Shown: positions 27,159 through 36,010, counted from the stretch's first letter. The stretch: DNA of 64,000 nucleotides from Streptomyces sp. NBC_01116 (GCF_041435495.1 NZ_CP108644.1:558001-622000); one strand, 5' to 3'. Notes: generated from the letters alone by a model not told the origin. A program made the numbers and translations.

Positions 27159-28652
27159 TCACACCGTGAGGTGCTGCTTGGCGTCGGGGGCGGGCCCGGG
27201 GGCGGTGCCGTGCTGCTCGTCGTCGGGGCGGCCCTTCCTGGGCAGCAGGAAGGTGATCGCGAGGAACGCCGTCAGCAGCCCGGCCTGGACGAGCAGGGCG
27301 CGGTGGAATCCGCCGGTGAAGTCACCGGTCTTGACCTGGGCGAAGAAGACCGAGCCGAAGACCGCGACGCCGATGGAGCCGCCGATGGCCTGCACGGCCG
27401 ACAGGACGCCGGAGGCGGAGCCGATCTCGTCGTCGTCGACCGCGGCGAGGATGAAGCTGAACAGGGCGGCGATCACCATGCCGGCGCCGATGCCCGCCAC
27501 CGCCGTGCCGGGAACGATGTCCCAGATCGAGAAGGAGGCGGCGTCGAGGCCGTCGACCTCGACCCACAGCACGGCCGCGCCCGCCAGCTGGACGAGCGGG
27601 CCGATCTGGAGCACCTTGCGGCCGATCCTGTCGGCGAGGAACGCGCCGCTGATGGCGCCGCCGATCGCGGTTCCCACGGCGAGGGGAAGATTGCCCAGTC
27701 CCGCCTCGCCCGCGGTGAAGTGCCGGCCGATCTGGAGGAACAGGGTCAGGACGAGCTGGGTGCCGATCAGTCCGCCGAAGAACAGGGCGATGCCGCCGAG
27801 GCCGACGGTGAAAGCCGGCTTGCGCAGCAGGCCCGGGGTCACCAGCGGGTCGCGCCCCGCGGCGGCCGTGCGGCGCTGCTGGAGGGCGAAGAGGGCGAAC
27901 CCGGTCGCCGAGGCGGCCATGGACAGCCAGGTCCACAGCGGCCAGCCGTTCTCCTGTCCCTGGTTGAGCGGCAGCACGAGCAGGGCGCAGGAAGCCACGG
28001 CCAGTGCGGCGCCGGTCATGTCGACCCGTACCGTGCGGTCGCCCGCCTTCTTGGGCACGAACTTCGCGGCGACGATCAGCGCCGCGACTCCGACGGGCAG
28101 ATTGATCAGGAACACCGACCGCCAGCCCAGGCCGAAGAAGTCGCCCTCGATGAGGAAGCCGCCCAGGACCGGGCCGATGATGCCGCCCAGGCCCAGGACG
28201 GGGCCGAAGATCGCGAAGACCTTGGTGAGCTCGGGGCCGGAGAAGTTCTCCCGCAGCAGCCCCAGCCCCTGGGGCAGCAGCATCGCTCCGGCGGTGCCCT
28301 GCACCAGGCGGAAGACGATCAGCGACTCGATGTTCGGCGCGATCGCGCACAGCAGCGAACTCGCGGTGAAGGCCGCCAGGCCGATCAGGAACATCCGGCG
28401 CCGGCCGTAGCGGTCGCCGAGCCGGCCGCCGAGCACGAGCCCGGCGCCCAGGGTGAGGGCGTAGCCGCCGATCACCCATTGCAGTCCGACGGAACCGGCG
28501 CCGAGGGAGTCCTCCAGGGCCGGCCCGGCGACGTTGACGATCGAGGCGTCCAGGAGATCCATGATCTCCGCGACGATCATCACCGCCAGGATCAGCCACC
28601 GCCACCGGTAGGGCTCGGTCGTCTCGTCAGGGGTGGGGGACGGGTCACGCAC
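27159..28652 (-). CDS. MFS drug transporter, EmrB/QacA (14-TM) type
   Basis: About 497 residues. An ATG at 28665-28667 exists, but it overlaps the sequence GGAGGT, which is ideally placed (seven bases) for a GTG at 28650-28652; that GTG is taken as the start. The motif GGRLGDRYGRRRMF (motif A) and the antiporter motif C region VLGLGGIIGPVLGGFL are clear, and about fourteen hydrophobic segments follow the DHA2 pattern. It is divergent from a MarR regulator, a usual arrangement for an inducible efflux pump. Substrate unknown. Confidence 0.9.
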   Translation of the reverse strand: MRDPSPTPDETTEPYRWRWLILAVMIVAEIMDLLDASIVNVAGPALEDSLGAGSVGLQWVIGGYALTLGAGLVLGGRLGDRYGRRRMFLIGLAAFTASSLLCAIAPNIESLIVFRLVQGTAGAMLLPQGLGLLRENFSGPELTKVFAIFGPVLGLGGIIGPVLGGFLIEGDFFGLGWRSVFLINLPVGVAALIVAAKFVPKKAGDRTVRVDMTGAALAVASCALLVLPLNQGQENGWPLWTWLSMAASATGFALFALQQRRTAAAGRDPLVTPGLLRKPAFTVGLGGIALFFGGLIGTQLVLTLFLQIGRHFTAGEAGLGNLPLAVGTAIGGAISGAFLADRIGRKVLQIGPLVQLAGAAVLWVEVDGLDAASFSIWDIVPGTAVAGIGAGMVIAALFSFILAAVDDDEIGSASGVLSAVQAIGGSIGVAVFGSVFFAQVKTGDFTGGFHRALLVQAGLLTAFLAITFLLPRKGRPDDEQHGTAPGPAPDAKQHLTV

Positions 28653-28755
28653 GTCAGATACCTCCATGGTGAAGTAATTCCACGATGAAGGTAAAGTGAT
28701 GAGGGTAGGTTGTCAAAGCGGGCCGCCCACCTGGACGCCCGGCAGGAGAGAAGAG

Positions 28756-29274
28756 GTGGCAGGCCCGGTGGAGGAAGCGATGGGCGACGGCGTCGCGGCG
28801 CGGCGCGAGCGGCTCATGGAGGGGCTACGGATCTACGGCGGCCACTACGCCGAGCTGAGCCGGCGCTTCGCGGCGTGGCTGGGCCTGCACTCCACCGACG
28901 CGACCGCGGTGCTGGAGATCGCCGCCGCCGAAGAACGCGGGACCCTGCTGTCACCGGCCCGGCTGAGCGAGCGCATCTCCCTGTCCACGGGCGCCACCAC
29001 CGCGCTCCTGAACCGCCTCGAAGCGGCCGGACACGTCACCCGCACCCGCGAGCACTCCGACCGGCGCATCGTCACCCTGCGCGGCGGCCCGCACATCCAG
29101 GAGCGGGCGGACGAGTTCTTCGGCCCGCTCGCCGGGCGGCTCGACGCCGCGATGTCCCCCTACCCGCCACAACTCCTCGAACAGTTCGAGGAGTTCATGA
29201 CCGATCTGAACGCCACCATGGACGCCCACCTCGCCGAGCGGAACCCGGCGGCGCCACACCCCTCTGCGCCCTGA
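28756..29274 (+). CDS. MarR-family transcriptional regulator
   Basis: 172 residues from GTG 28756 (AGGAG seven bases upstream); an ATG at 28780 with GGAGGA is an alternative. The winged helix-turn-helix is at about residues 60-120: LSPARLSERISLSTGATTALLNRLEAAGHV, split over recognition helix and wing (TREHSDRRIV). Helices at both ends would form the dimer interface. The short AT-rich gap to the divergent MFS gene (28653-28755) must contain its operator; no perfect dyad stands out. Confidence 0.88.
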   Translation: MAGPVEEAMGDGVAARRERLMEGLRIYGGHYAELSRRFAAWLGLHSTDATAVLEIAAAEERGTLLSPARLSERISLSTGATTALLNRLEAAGHVTRTREHSDRRIVTLRGGPHIQERADEFFGPLAGRLDAAMSPYPPQLLEQFEEFMTDLNATMDAHLAERNPAAPHPSAP

Positions 29275-29520
29275 ACCCACCGCACGGCGACCACGGGTCG
29301 GGCCGGAGCCACTGTGGACGCCATGCGACAACCTCATTGCGTTGCGTGTAGGGGGAGTTGACGGAGGGTCAGCTGTGTGGCGCATACATGACATCACCTC
29401 GTTCGTGCTTGCTCAGCCGGAACACGCGGCGGCATCGTCGGATGCGGCGCACGGGACCCCGTACGCCGCATCCCCCGACGCGTGAACCTCCGACGCGTCA
29501 CCGTTCGAGGAGACATCTTC

Positions 29521-30735
29521 ATGACAGCAGTGCGCACCACCAGGCGACGGATCGCCGCAGCGATCGCCGCGGCCTCCACACTGGCACTCGCCGTCGGAGC
29601 GGGCACGGCCTTACCGGCGCAGGCGGCTCCCGCGCCCGAGGGCAGAGTCCTGCACGCCGGGGCGGCCGGGGCGATTCCCGGCAGCTACATCGTCACGCTG
29701 AAGGAGACTGCCGGTCTCCGTGCGTCCGCGGCGCAGGGCAAACAGTTGATAGCGGGCTACGGCGGCCGGATCGAGCGCACCTACACGTCGGCGTTGAACG
29801 GTTACGCCGCCCAGCTCAGCAGCACCGCGGCCAAGCGGCTCGCCGCCGACCCGGCGGTCGCCTCGGTCGAGCAGAACCAGAAGGTCCACTCGACCGCCAC
29901 CCAGACCAACGCACCCTGGGGCCTCGACCGGATCGACCAGCCGAACCTGCCGTTGAACGGCACCTTCACCTACCCGGACTCGGCAGGCGTCAACACCACC
30001 GTCTACGTCCTGGACACCGGCGTGCGCATCACGCACCAGGACATCGTCGGCCGGGCCTCGAACGGCTACGACTTCGTCGACAACGACAACGTCGCCCAGG
30101 ACGGCAACGGCCACGGCACCCACGTCGCCACGACCGCCGCCGGAACCGTCTACGGCGTGGCCAAGAAGGCCAAGATCGTCGCCGTGCGGGTCCTCAACAA
30201 CAGCGGTTCCGGCACCACCGCCGGAGTCATCGCGGGCGTCGACTGGATCACCGCCAACCACGTCGCCTCCTCCGTCGCCAACGTCTCGCTCGGCGGCGGC
30301 CCCAGCACCGCCCTGGACACCGCGGTGCGCCGGTCGATCGCGTCCGGAGTGACGTACTCGATCGCGGCCGGCAATTCCAACGCGCCCGCGTCCGGCTTCT
30401 CGCCCGCCCGGGTGGAGACCGCGCTCACCGTGGGCGCCACGACCAGGACCGACGCCCGCGCCACCTACTCCAACCACGGCCCCCTCGTGGACCTCTTCGC
30501 ACCGGGGTCCGACATCACGGCCGGCTGGGCGACCTCGGACACCGCCACCTACACCGGAAACGGCACGTCCTTCGCCGCCCCGCACGTCGCCGGCGCGGCC
30601 GCCGTCTATCTGACGAACCACCCGGGTTCCTCTCCGGCAGCCGTGGGCACGGCCCTCGTGAACGGCGCGACCTCCAACGTCCTCACCGGCGTCGGAACAG
30701 GCTCCCCGAACAAGCTGCTGAGGCTCGTCCCGTAA
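29521..30735 (+). CDS. Secreted subtilisin-like serine protease (S8)
   Basis: 404 residues from ATG 29521 with GAGGAG upstream. A signal peptide (RRRIAAAIAAASTLALAVGAG then ALPAQAA) is followed by an I9 inhibitor prodomain (PGSYIVTLKE, LAADPAVASVEQ). The catalytic domain starts near residue 120 with Asp in VLDTGVR, His in GHGTHVA and Ser in GTSFAAPHVAG. This is the usual layout of secreted Streptomyces proteinase K-like proteases, matured by prodomain removal. No C-terminal extra domain. Followed by a terminator hairpin. Confidence 0.95.
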   Translation: MTAVRTTRRRIAAAIAAASTLALAVGAGTALPAQAAPAPEGRVLHAGAAGAIPGSYIVTLKETAGLRASAAQGKQLIAGYGGRIERTYTSALNGYAAQLSSTAAKRLAADPAVASVEQNQKVHSTATQTNAPWGLDRIDQPNLPLNGTFTYPDSAGVNTTVYVLDTGVRITHQDIVGRASNGYDFVDNDNVAQDGNGHGTHVATTAAGTVYGVAKKAKIVAVRVLNNSGSGTTAGVIAGVDWITANHVASSVANVSLGGGPSTALDTAVRRSIASGVTYSIAAGNSNAPASGFSPARVETALTVGATTRTDARATYSNHGPLVDLFAPGSDITAGWATSDTATYTGNGTSFAAPHVAGAAAVYLTNHPGSSPAAVGTALVNGATSNVLTGVGTGSPNKLLRLVP

Positions 30736-30765
30736 CCACGGAAGCGACCTGACGCGACGCTCGAC

Positions 30766-30809
30766 GGCCAGGCACGGACAGGACGACCTCCCTGTGTCCG
30801 TGCCTGGCC
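30766..30809 (+). terminator. Terminator of the protease gene
   Basis: Perfect 15-bp arms (30766-30780 and 30795-30809) with a 14-nt loop, 30 bp after the protease stop codon. Confidence 0.8.
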
Positions 30810-30990
30810 CGAGGAGTTCGACGCCCACGGCAGCGGGGACACGCAAGGCGCTCACCCAGGAGAACCGGCCCGGCCGTCGAGACGCGTCCGTCAGGCCTTT
30901 GACCGGGCGCCGCTTCGACGGAGGATGGGGGCGGATCGGGTCTATGCCGTGTCCCTCCGACAACTCCGACAGCTGGGAGCGTTCCTTCCG

Positions 30991-31794
30991 ATGACCGCAC
31001 AGGCCGCACGCCCTGAACACGGCGGCACCGAGACCGCCTCGACCACGGCCGACTCGCCGTTCAAGCCCTCTCTCGTCAAAGCGGTGTTCCGGAACGTGAC
31101 CTCGATGCACGTCTCCCGGTCGGCCACGTGGGCCGCCTCCTCGGTGACGCGGACAGTGCTGACGGAAATCATCCGGGGCGCGAGGAGAGCGGCGGCGGCG
31201 GAGGCCCGGACGAAGCTGTTTCCCGAGGACCTCGTCGCGGCGATCGACCGGAACGTCGAGCTTGAGGTGGGGAGCAAGTGGTACGACCACAGCCCGACCT
31301 TCAAAGGCCTGACCGGAGTCCTGTACGACGCCGACGGGGTCATCGTGCCTCCTCGTCAGCGCAGAGGGTCGCGCAAGCCCAGTGCTGTCGTCGGCGCCCA
31401 CAGGTTCAAGGCCGGGGTCAAGAGGCTGCTGTGGAGCCAGGGAGTGACGGCCGTCCCGGCGATGGCTCGCGACCTGAACGGAATCGCGAGCGTGTTCCTG
31501 ACGGACCTGGCGCGGGACGCCGCCATGGTCGTCCGCGAGGGCGGGCTCCAGCGTTTCGGCACGGTCACCCTGGTGACGTCGGGCGAACCGGCCCCGCCCC
31601 CGCTCCTCAGCGACTCCCCCCGGGCCCCGTACGCCCGCAGAGGGGACGGGCGGACCATCGGCGGCGACGACGTCCTGGCCGCCACCACGATTCAGTTGTT
31701 CGGCGTCGACCTCAGGCAGCAGGCGCTCACCGAGGCACACGAGGCGACACAGGACACACGGCCGGCTGAGCAGATCAGCGAGGCCGGAAGGTGA
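30991..31794 (+). CDS. Candidate fused double histone-fold protein (H2A-like then H2B-like)
   Basis: 267 residues from ATG 30991 (in-frame starts at 30925 and 30949 are possible). Residues 24-93 align by eye to eukaryotic H2A with one gap: FKPSLVKAVFRN for the first helix, LTEII...ARRAA for the long middle helix, TKLFPEDLVAAI for loop 2 and helix 3. Residues 139-255 follow H2B in the same way: GVTAVPAMARDLNGIASVFL for the second helix, then RTIGGDDVLAAT and LFGVDLRQQALTE like the end of H2B. A loop of about 35 Pro-rich residues is inserted after the second long helix, and about 45 residues join the folds. I infer a DNA-binding or chromatin-like role. No signal peptide is present. Confidence 0.72.
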   Translation: MTAQAARPEHGGTETASTTADSPFKPSLVKAVFRNVTSMHVSRSATWAASSVTRTVLTEIIRGARRAAAAEARTKLFPEDLVAAIDRNVELEVGSKWYDHSPTFKGLTGVLYDADGVIVPPRQRRGSRKPSAVVGAHRFKAGVKRLLWSQGVTAVPAMARDLNGIASVFLTDLARDAAMVVREGGLQRFGTVTLVTSGEPAPPPLLSDSPRAPYARRGDGRTIGGDDVLAATTIQLFGVDLRQQALTEAHEATQDTRPAEQISEAGR

Positions 31795-31906
31795 GAAGCC
31801 GGCGCTGAGGGCGAGAGGCCGGCGCGGGGGCCCGGTCACGTGAGCCATTCGAGCGTGGGTGTCCACCGGCACGCCGTGTCCGGGGTGCCCCTCTCCCGGG
31901 CTGCGC

Positions 31907-32806
31907 CTACTCCTCGCCGGTCGTGCGCCCGCGCGTGACCCGGCGGCACACCAGGAACCCGATCGCGACGACCACCAGGTACAGCGGTACGAGCAGCACC
32001 GTGTCACCGGACGTCTGCTCCACCGTCACGCCCGTGTCGCGGTCCTCGCCCTGCAGCATGATGCGGTTCACGGTCAGGACGGTCAGGTGTGTGCCGATCG
32101 CCGCCCACAGCGGGGCGTGGGCCAAGGCCGTACGGGCGGCGACAAGGGTGAGGCCGAAGACCGTCAGGAGGATGAGGTAGTCGACCGGGTGCTGCCCCTC
32201 CGGGGCGATGCCGATGTGGCCCGCATCGTCACCGGCCAACCGGGCGATGCCGCCCGTCACCAGCATCGATGCGCCCGGTACGAGCAAGAAGACCGCCGTG
32301 GTGCCGAACACCGCCGGTGCGGACCCGAAGCGTCCGCGCAGCGATGTCCAGGTGTAGCCGCGCAGCGTCGTCTCCTCGGGCAGGGCTTCGAGCAGGAACG
32401 CGACGACGGCGTTGGTGACGAGAAAGCCGACCAGGGTGTCGAGGTCCAACTGCCGCCACACGAGTAGCCCCACGGCCGTGCCGGCGCCCAGCACCACCAC
32501 CGCTCCGGCGGCCGTCACTCCGACGCCGGTGAGGAACGCCCGTATGCTCGCGCCGGGGCTGCCGAAGCCGACCGCCCGGGGGTGTGACAGACGCAGGACG
32601 AAGGGCACGGCCACGACGGTGACGAGGGCCGCAGCGATCAGCCGGGCGGCCGGACCACCGACTCCGGCGGCGTCCGCGAGCACGGGTCCGAGGCCGTTGC
32701 CGACACCGAGAGCCACCGCCATGATCAAACCGCCGGCCCATGCGCGGCCCATGGCCCCGGGGGCCGTGGGCGTGGTCGCGGGATGTCCTGCGTGCAGCTC
32801 GGTCAC
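31907..32806 (-). CDS. CPBP-family intramembrane glutamic protease
   Basis: 299 residues from GTG 32804-32806, which has AGGAG five to six bases upstream; an ATG at 32837-32839 lacks one. About eight hydrophobic segments. The family motif is EALPEETTLRGY (the EE-x3-R glutamates and Arg) and the later conserved region is GTHLTVLTVNRI with the His. Such proteins (Rce1-like) cleave membrane-anchored peptides and are often linked to bacteriocin immunity or stress. It is convergent with the histone-like gene and shows no operon partner. Confidence 0.85.
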   Translation of the reverse strand: MTELHAGHPATTPTAPGAMGRAWAGGLIMAVALGVGNGLGPVLADAAGVGGPAARLIAAALVTVVAVPFVLRLSHPRAVGFGSPGASIRAFLTGVGVTAAGAVVVLGAGTAVGLLVWRQLDLDTLVGFLVTNAVVAFLLEALPEETTLRGYTWTSLRGRFGSAPAVFGTTAVFLLVPGASMLVTGGIARLAGDDAGHIGIAPEGQHPVDYLILLTVFGLTLVAARTALAHAPLWAAIGTHLTVLTVNRIMLQGEDRDTGVTVEQTSGDTVLLVPLYLVVVAIGFLVCRRVTRGRTTGEE

Positions 32807-32911
32807 AGCGCTCCTGATGACGGCAGGGCCGTCTCCCATCGACCACCCCGTGTACCTTCCAGGCTGGCCCGGCCACCTGTCAGGAACGTCGTACGCGCGG
32901 ACGATCTCCCG

Positions 32912-33679
32912 CTACATCCTTCGGCGCAGCGGACCACGGGCGTCACATGAGGGGACGCCCCGGGGCGTCCGGGCCACCCTTGTCGGTGCCCCTGCTGCCC
33001 ATCCCCATGAGGAAGCTCCCCGTCGCGACCCGGAACGACGCTTCGGCCTCTGATCCGCTCCGTGCTGCGACGGGCTCCGTGCGGCGACAGGCCCCGCGAG
33101 GACGCGCGAACATCCTCGCGTCCTCGCGGGGTAGACGAATGGCACACCACCCCGAGGAGGAACCATGTCCGGACTGATCGCCCGTCTCACGCAGTTCACC
33201 CGCAGCCCCCAGGGCCGGCGGACCATCGCGTCGGCACGGCGTGCCGCTGCCGACCCGCGCAAGCGCGCCCAGGCCCGCAGCCTGTTCGGCCGACTGCGCG
33301 GACGCCGGTGACCTCGGCGCATCGGCGAACGACCGGGCAGTGGACCGACTGACACCGCTACGCCGTAGACGGGCTGGAAGGGCTGCGTTGTGGTGTCGCG
33401 TGTGACTCGGGCGGGCTTCGTGTGGTCGACGGGGGTCATGGCCTGCGCCAGGCCGATCTTGATCAGCCGGCGCACTGCGGCCGCCCGTGAGCAGTCGCGG
33501 CTGGCGGCCCATTCGTCGACAGCGGGCAGGAGCGCTCCGAGCCTCACTTGGACGGGCTGGCCGATTTTTTCGGAGCGCCCCACGGGCCCGGGCTCCTGGA
33601 CTGCCCCGCGGAGGAGGCGCTCGGCCTCTTCCGGCCTGGCGTGCGCAGCAAGCCAGGAGAGGGCCTCCCCGTCGCCCAT
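32912..33679 (-). CDS. Ribbon-helix-helix protein, 3' part probably degenerate
   Basis: An open frame of 255 codons from ATG 33677-33679 (start weakly supported). Residues 42-80 look like a ribbon-helix-helix DNA-binding domain (PVQVRLGALLPAVDEW, then CSRAAAVRRLIKIGLA), as in antitoxins and plasmid regulators. Good codon bias ends near residue 110. Beyond that the frame runs antisense to a convincing small gene at 33165-33311, so the natural stop has probably been lost by rearrangement. Treat only about 33350-33679 as real coding sequence. Confidence 0.4.
   Translation of the reverse strand: MGDGEALSWLAAHARPEEAERLLRGAVQEPGPVGRSEKIGQPVQVRLGALLPAVDEWAASRDCSRAAAVRRLIKIGLAQAMTPVDHTKPARVTRDTTTQPFQPVYGVAVSVGPLPGRSPMRRGHRRPRSRPNRLRAWARLRGSAAARRADAMVRRPWGLRVNCVRRAISPDMVPPRGGVPFVYPARTRGCSRVLAGPVAARSPSQHGADQRPKRRSGSRRGASSWGWAAGAPTRVARTPRGVPSCDARGPLRRRM
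33165..33311 (+). CDS. Small basic protein (48 aa)
   Basis: ATG 33165 has a strong GAGGAGG six bases upstream, and nearly all codons end in G or C. The protein is very basic: 14 Arg, 1 Lys, ending in FGRLRGRR, with segments SGLIARLTQFTRSPQGRR and DPRKRAQARSLFG. It has no membrane segment. A nucleic-acid or membrane-surface role is conceivable but not shown. It stands alone between the CPBP protease and the small DUF6131-like gene. Confidence 0.7.
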   Translation: MSGLIARLTQFTRSPQGRRTIASARRAAADPRKRAQARSLFGRLRGRR

Positions 33680-33891
33680 GAAGCGGTACCGGCGCGCGGG
33701 GCCCGGCAGTCGACATACCCACTTCCTGTGACAGCTGGGCTCGGATGGTTACGCAGCGCCGCGTAGCCGAATCACTCCGTCCAACACCGGCGAGGACGAC
33801 ACGCTCTGCCGGCGCGGTAGCCCCGGCTGCTGCTGTTGTGCGCCGGGCACCACAGCGCGACCATGGGAGTGAGTCCGGCATCGGAGGCACC

Positions 33892-34047
33892 ATGATCGTC
33901 CTCGGCCTTATCTTGCTGATCATCGGCCTGGTGGCAGGCATCGGAGTCCTGTGGACCATCGGGATCATCCTGGTGGCCATCGGCCTCGCGCTGTGGGCCC
34001 TCGGAGCCCTGGGGCACGCGGTGGGAGGGCGACGGCACTACTGGTAG
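33892..34047 (+). CDS. Small membrane protein, DUF6131-like (51 aa)
   Basis: ATG 33892 with GGAGG upstream, chosen over the longer frame from 33745. Two hydrophobic helices (IVLGLILLIIGLVAGI and LWTIGIILVAIGLALWAL) are joined by a very short turn, then a basic aromatic tail (GGRRHYW). This short two-helix hairpin ending in RRHYW matches a small actinobacterial membrane family that I recall as DUF6131; no function is known to me. Confidence 0.75.
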   Translation: MIVLGLILLIIGLVAGIGVLWTIGIILVAIGLALWALGALGHAVGGRRHYW

Positions 34048-34560
34048 CGGGCCGATCCTGACAGCCCCAGCGAACGCTCTTCATCGATTGACGCCGAAGA
34101 ATTCTGCCCCGGGGCGCTGTCGTGGCTTCGTCGGCCAACAGCGCGTGTTGAGGTATGCGCGGGCCCCTTGGTCCCCGGGCACGGGTACAGGCGTGCCGGG
34201 GACAGAAGATCCGTGTTCGCTCCCGGCCCATCGATGGCCCAGCCGGAGCAGTCCTCCTTTCGAACCGGGCCATGCACAGCGGAGCGACACGGGGCGGCAG
34301 GTAGGAGACGAGGCCGTGGTGCGCCCGTACAGGCCCTGTCCGCAGGCCGGATGCTTCTACGGGGACCGACTCGCCGACCCTCGGGCTCGCCGAACACCGT
34401 AGCGCGCGGCGGCCCACTCCTGGCTCGTGGGCCGGGCAGGCTCCAAATCGAGGCGCCGAGGGCGGCACACGCGGCGACCACCACCCGTCCACCCGTCCCG
34501 GGCTGAATCGTCCCTCCATATACGGGTACCCGGCGAAGCCAATCACCACTGAGGAGGGCC
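34048..34560. other. Intergenic stretch with no recognisable gene
   Basis: About 510 bp between two small genes. Six-frame reading gives only short frames with mixed codon use and no good ribosome site. The last 60 bp lead into the ribosome site of the zinc-ribbon gene (TGAGGAGGGCC). Confidence 0.6.
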
Positions 34561-34749
34561 ATGACAGGGATATCAGAGGCACAAGGAAACCAGCGGTTCT
34601 GCAAGGCATGTGGCACTCCCGCCGGAACGGCGAAGCTGTGCGAACACTGCGGTGCCGTGTTCTCCCCGGAAAGCGGCGGACTCATCGACGACGAAGGTGC
34701 TTCCGCACGCCGCGTCTTCGAAGGCCGGGACGAGACCTCCTCGGAGTGA
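34561..34749 (+). CDS. Small zinc-ribbon protein (62 aa)
   Basis: ATG 34561 preceded by GAGGAGG. Residues 14-34 hold two CxxC knuckles (CKACG and CEHCG) spaced by fourteen residues, the pattern of a zinc ribbon, followed by an acidic tail (IDDEGASA, GRDETSSE). Such mini-ribbons may act in protein or nucleic-acid contacts, but the role here is unknown. Confidence 0.72.
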   Translation: MTGISEAQGNQRFCKACGTPAGTAKLCEHCGAVFSPESGGLIDDEGASARRVFEGRDETSSE

Positions 34750-35319
34750 GCCCCGTCGTGTGGCCGCCGGCCTACCGGCACTGAACGGCCAGTCGATACC
34801 CGTGGTCCTTCGCACGCTGCTGGACGCAGGCACGCAAGGGTGCAGAACCGGGCCCGGCTGATCGGGGCCCCGTACGGGCACTCGACCAGCTCGACGCCAC
34901 ACAGAACCCCGCGTCGGCCCTCTGAGCGCAGGCTCTGGCCGTCGCATGGCACGCCCCCCTGACCCGCCTGGGCGGCCCCGCACAGCCGTTCTTGGGTCCG
35001 CACCGCCCTGGCCGTGTTCGCGCGCCGGCCACGGTCGTGCGGGCTGACATGCGGAAGGTCCGCCCCGGCAGCTCCAGTGCCGGGGCGGACCTTGCGCGGG
35101 GGTGGCAGGTCAGGCGGCCCAGCCGATCGAGGAGGTGCGCACCGCGCCCTACGGAGATACCCGGACCTGGAACACCAGCTGCCCCGACGGTCCCACGCCG
35201 GAACGCTGTCCCGGCCCCTGCGTTCCGATGTTTGCTCAATACCTTGACGCCGCAACACTGACTCAGTAAGAGAGTGGGGCACCGCATCGGACGCTGGTGC
35301 TACTGCGGGGGGTAACGGG
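34750..35319. other. Intergenic stretch with a strong hairpin, no gene
   Basis: About 570 bp with no convincing coding frame. The one clear element is the hairpin at 35055-35093, listed separately. The final 100 bp are richer in A/T and presumably hold the promoter of the downstream membrane-protein gene. Confidence 0.55.
35055..35093. terminator. Perfect 16-bp hairpin
   Basis: AAGGTCCGCCCCGGCA (35055-35070) and its exact inverse (35078-35093) flank a 7-nt loop. No gene ends within 300 bp upstream on the plus strand, so it may terminate an unannotated transcript or long 3' UTR. Confidence 0.65.
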
Positions 35320-35958
35320 GTGTTTGACCTCACGATCGCGACACTCGGCACCATAGGCGTACTGGTCGGCATAGTCGCCGGAATCATCACCATCATTCTG
35401 GAGGCGCGGCGGATCCGCTGGCCGGCCTGGATCTCAGGCAAGAAATGGTGGAAGGCGATCCTGGTCTTCGTGGTGGTGGGCGCGGTCGCCACGGGGCTCA
35501 CGATCAGCGGGTACCTGATGTCCCAACGGACAACCGTGACAAAGGAGTTGGGTGGCGTAGACCTGAGCGGCTACTGCACCTCGTACGGATTCAAGGGGAC
35601 CCAGGGGATGGGCTGCCAATCCCTGATCGACCTGGGAGATGCCTGCGACAAACGGTTCGACAGGGGCGGCGACACCATGAAGTTCACCGACCCCGACGAC
35701 CCGAACACCGGCGTGTGCGTCACGGCTTCCGGGCGCAATACGGAGAAGGGCGTCGACAACCTGCCAGAGTACTGCCGCGACAAGTACAAGCAGGCTCACA
35801 ACGTCAAGGCCCTGTCCAGTCCGCCGCACAAGTGGATTTGCCGTACTGCTGTCGATCCGACACTGGTATGCAGCTGGCACTACCAGTCCCGCGACGCAGT
35901 GGGTCGGAAGGACGACGTCGACGAGCAGTGGAAGTGCTACGAGGAGAAGCGGCTCTGA
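35320..35958 (+). CDS. Membrane-anchored Cys-rich protein of unknown function
   Basis: 212 residues from GTG 35320. Two hydrophobic segments (about 8-27 and 46-66) are separated by a basic loop (EARRIRWPAWISGKKWWK). They are followed by an exported domain of about 140 residues with eight cysteines (SGYC, GMGC, GDAC, GVCV, EYC, WIC, LVC, WKC), probably four disulfides. Codon use has more A/T third positions than the neighbours (AAG, TCG, ACA, AAT mixed), which suggests recent acquisition. I do not recognise the family. Confidence 0.72.
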   Translation: MFDLTIATLGTIGVLVGIVAGIITIILEARRIRWPAWISGKKWWKAILVFVVVGAVATGLTISGYLMSQRTTVTKELGGVDLSGYCTSYGFKGTQGMGCQSLIDLGDACDKRFDRGGDTMKFTDPDDPNTGVCVTASGRNTEKGVDNLPEYCRDKYKQAHNVKALSSPPHKWICRTAVDPTLVCSWHYQSRDAVGRKDDVDEQWKCYEEKRL

Positions 35959-36010
35959 GCCGCGGGACCCGGGGCAGCCCGGGAACCCCAGAGGGATCAC
36001 GGCTGAGGCG

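Noticed and set aside
34992..35261. Possible 89-residue gene
   Set aside because: It runs through the perfect hairpin at 35055-35093 and has poor codon bias and no ribosome site.
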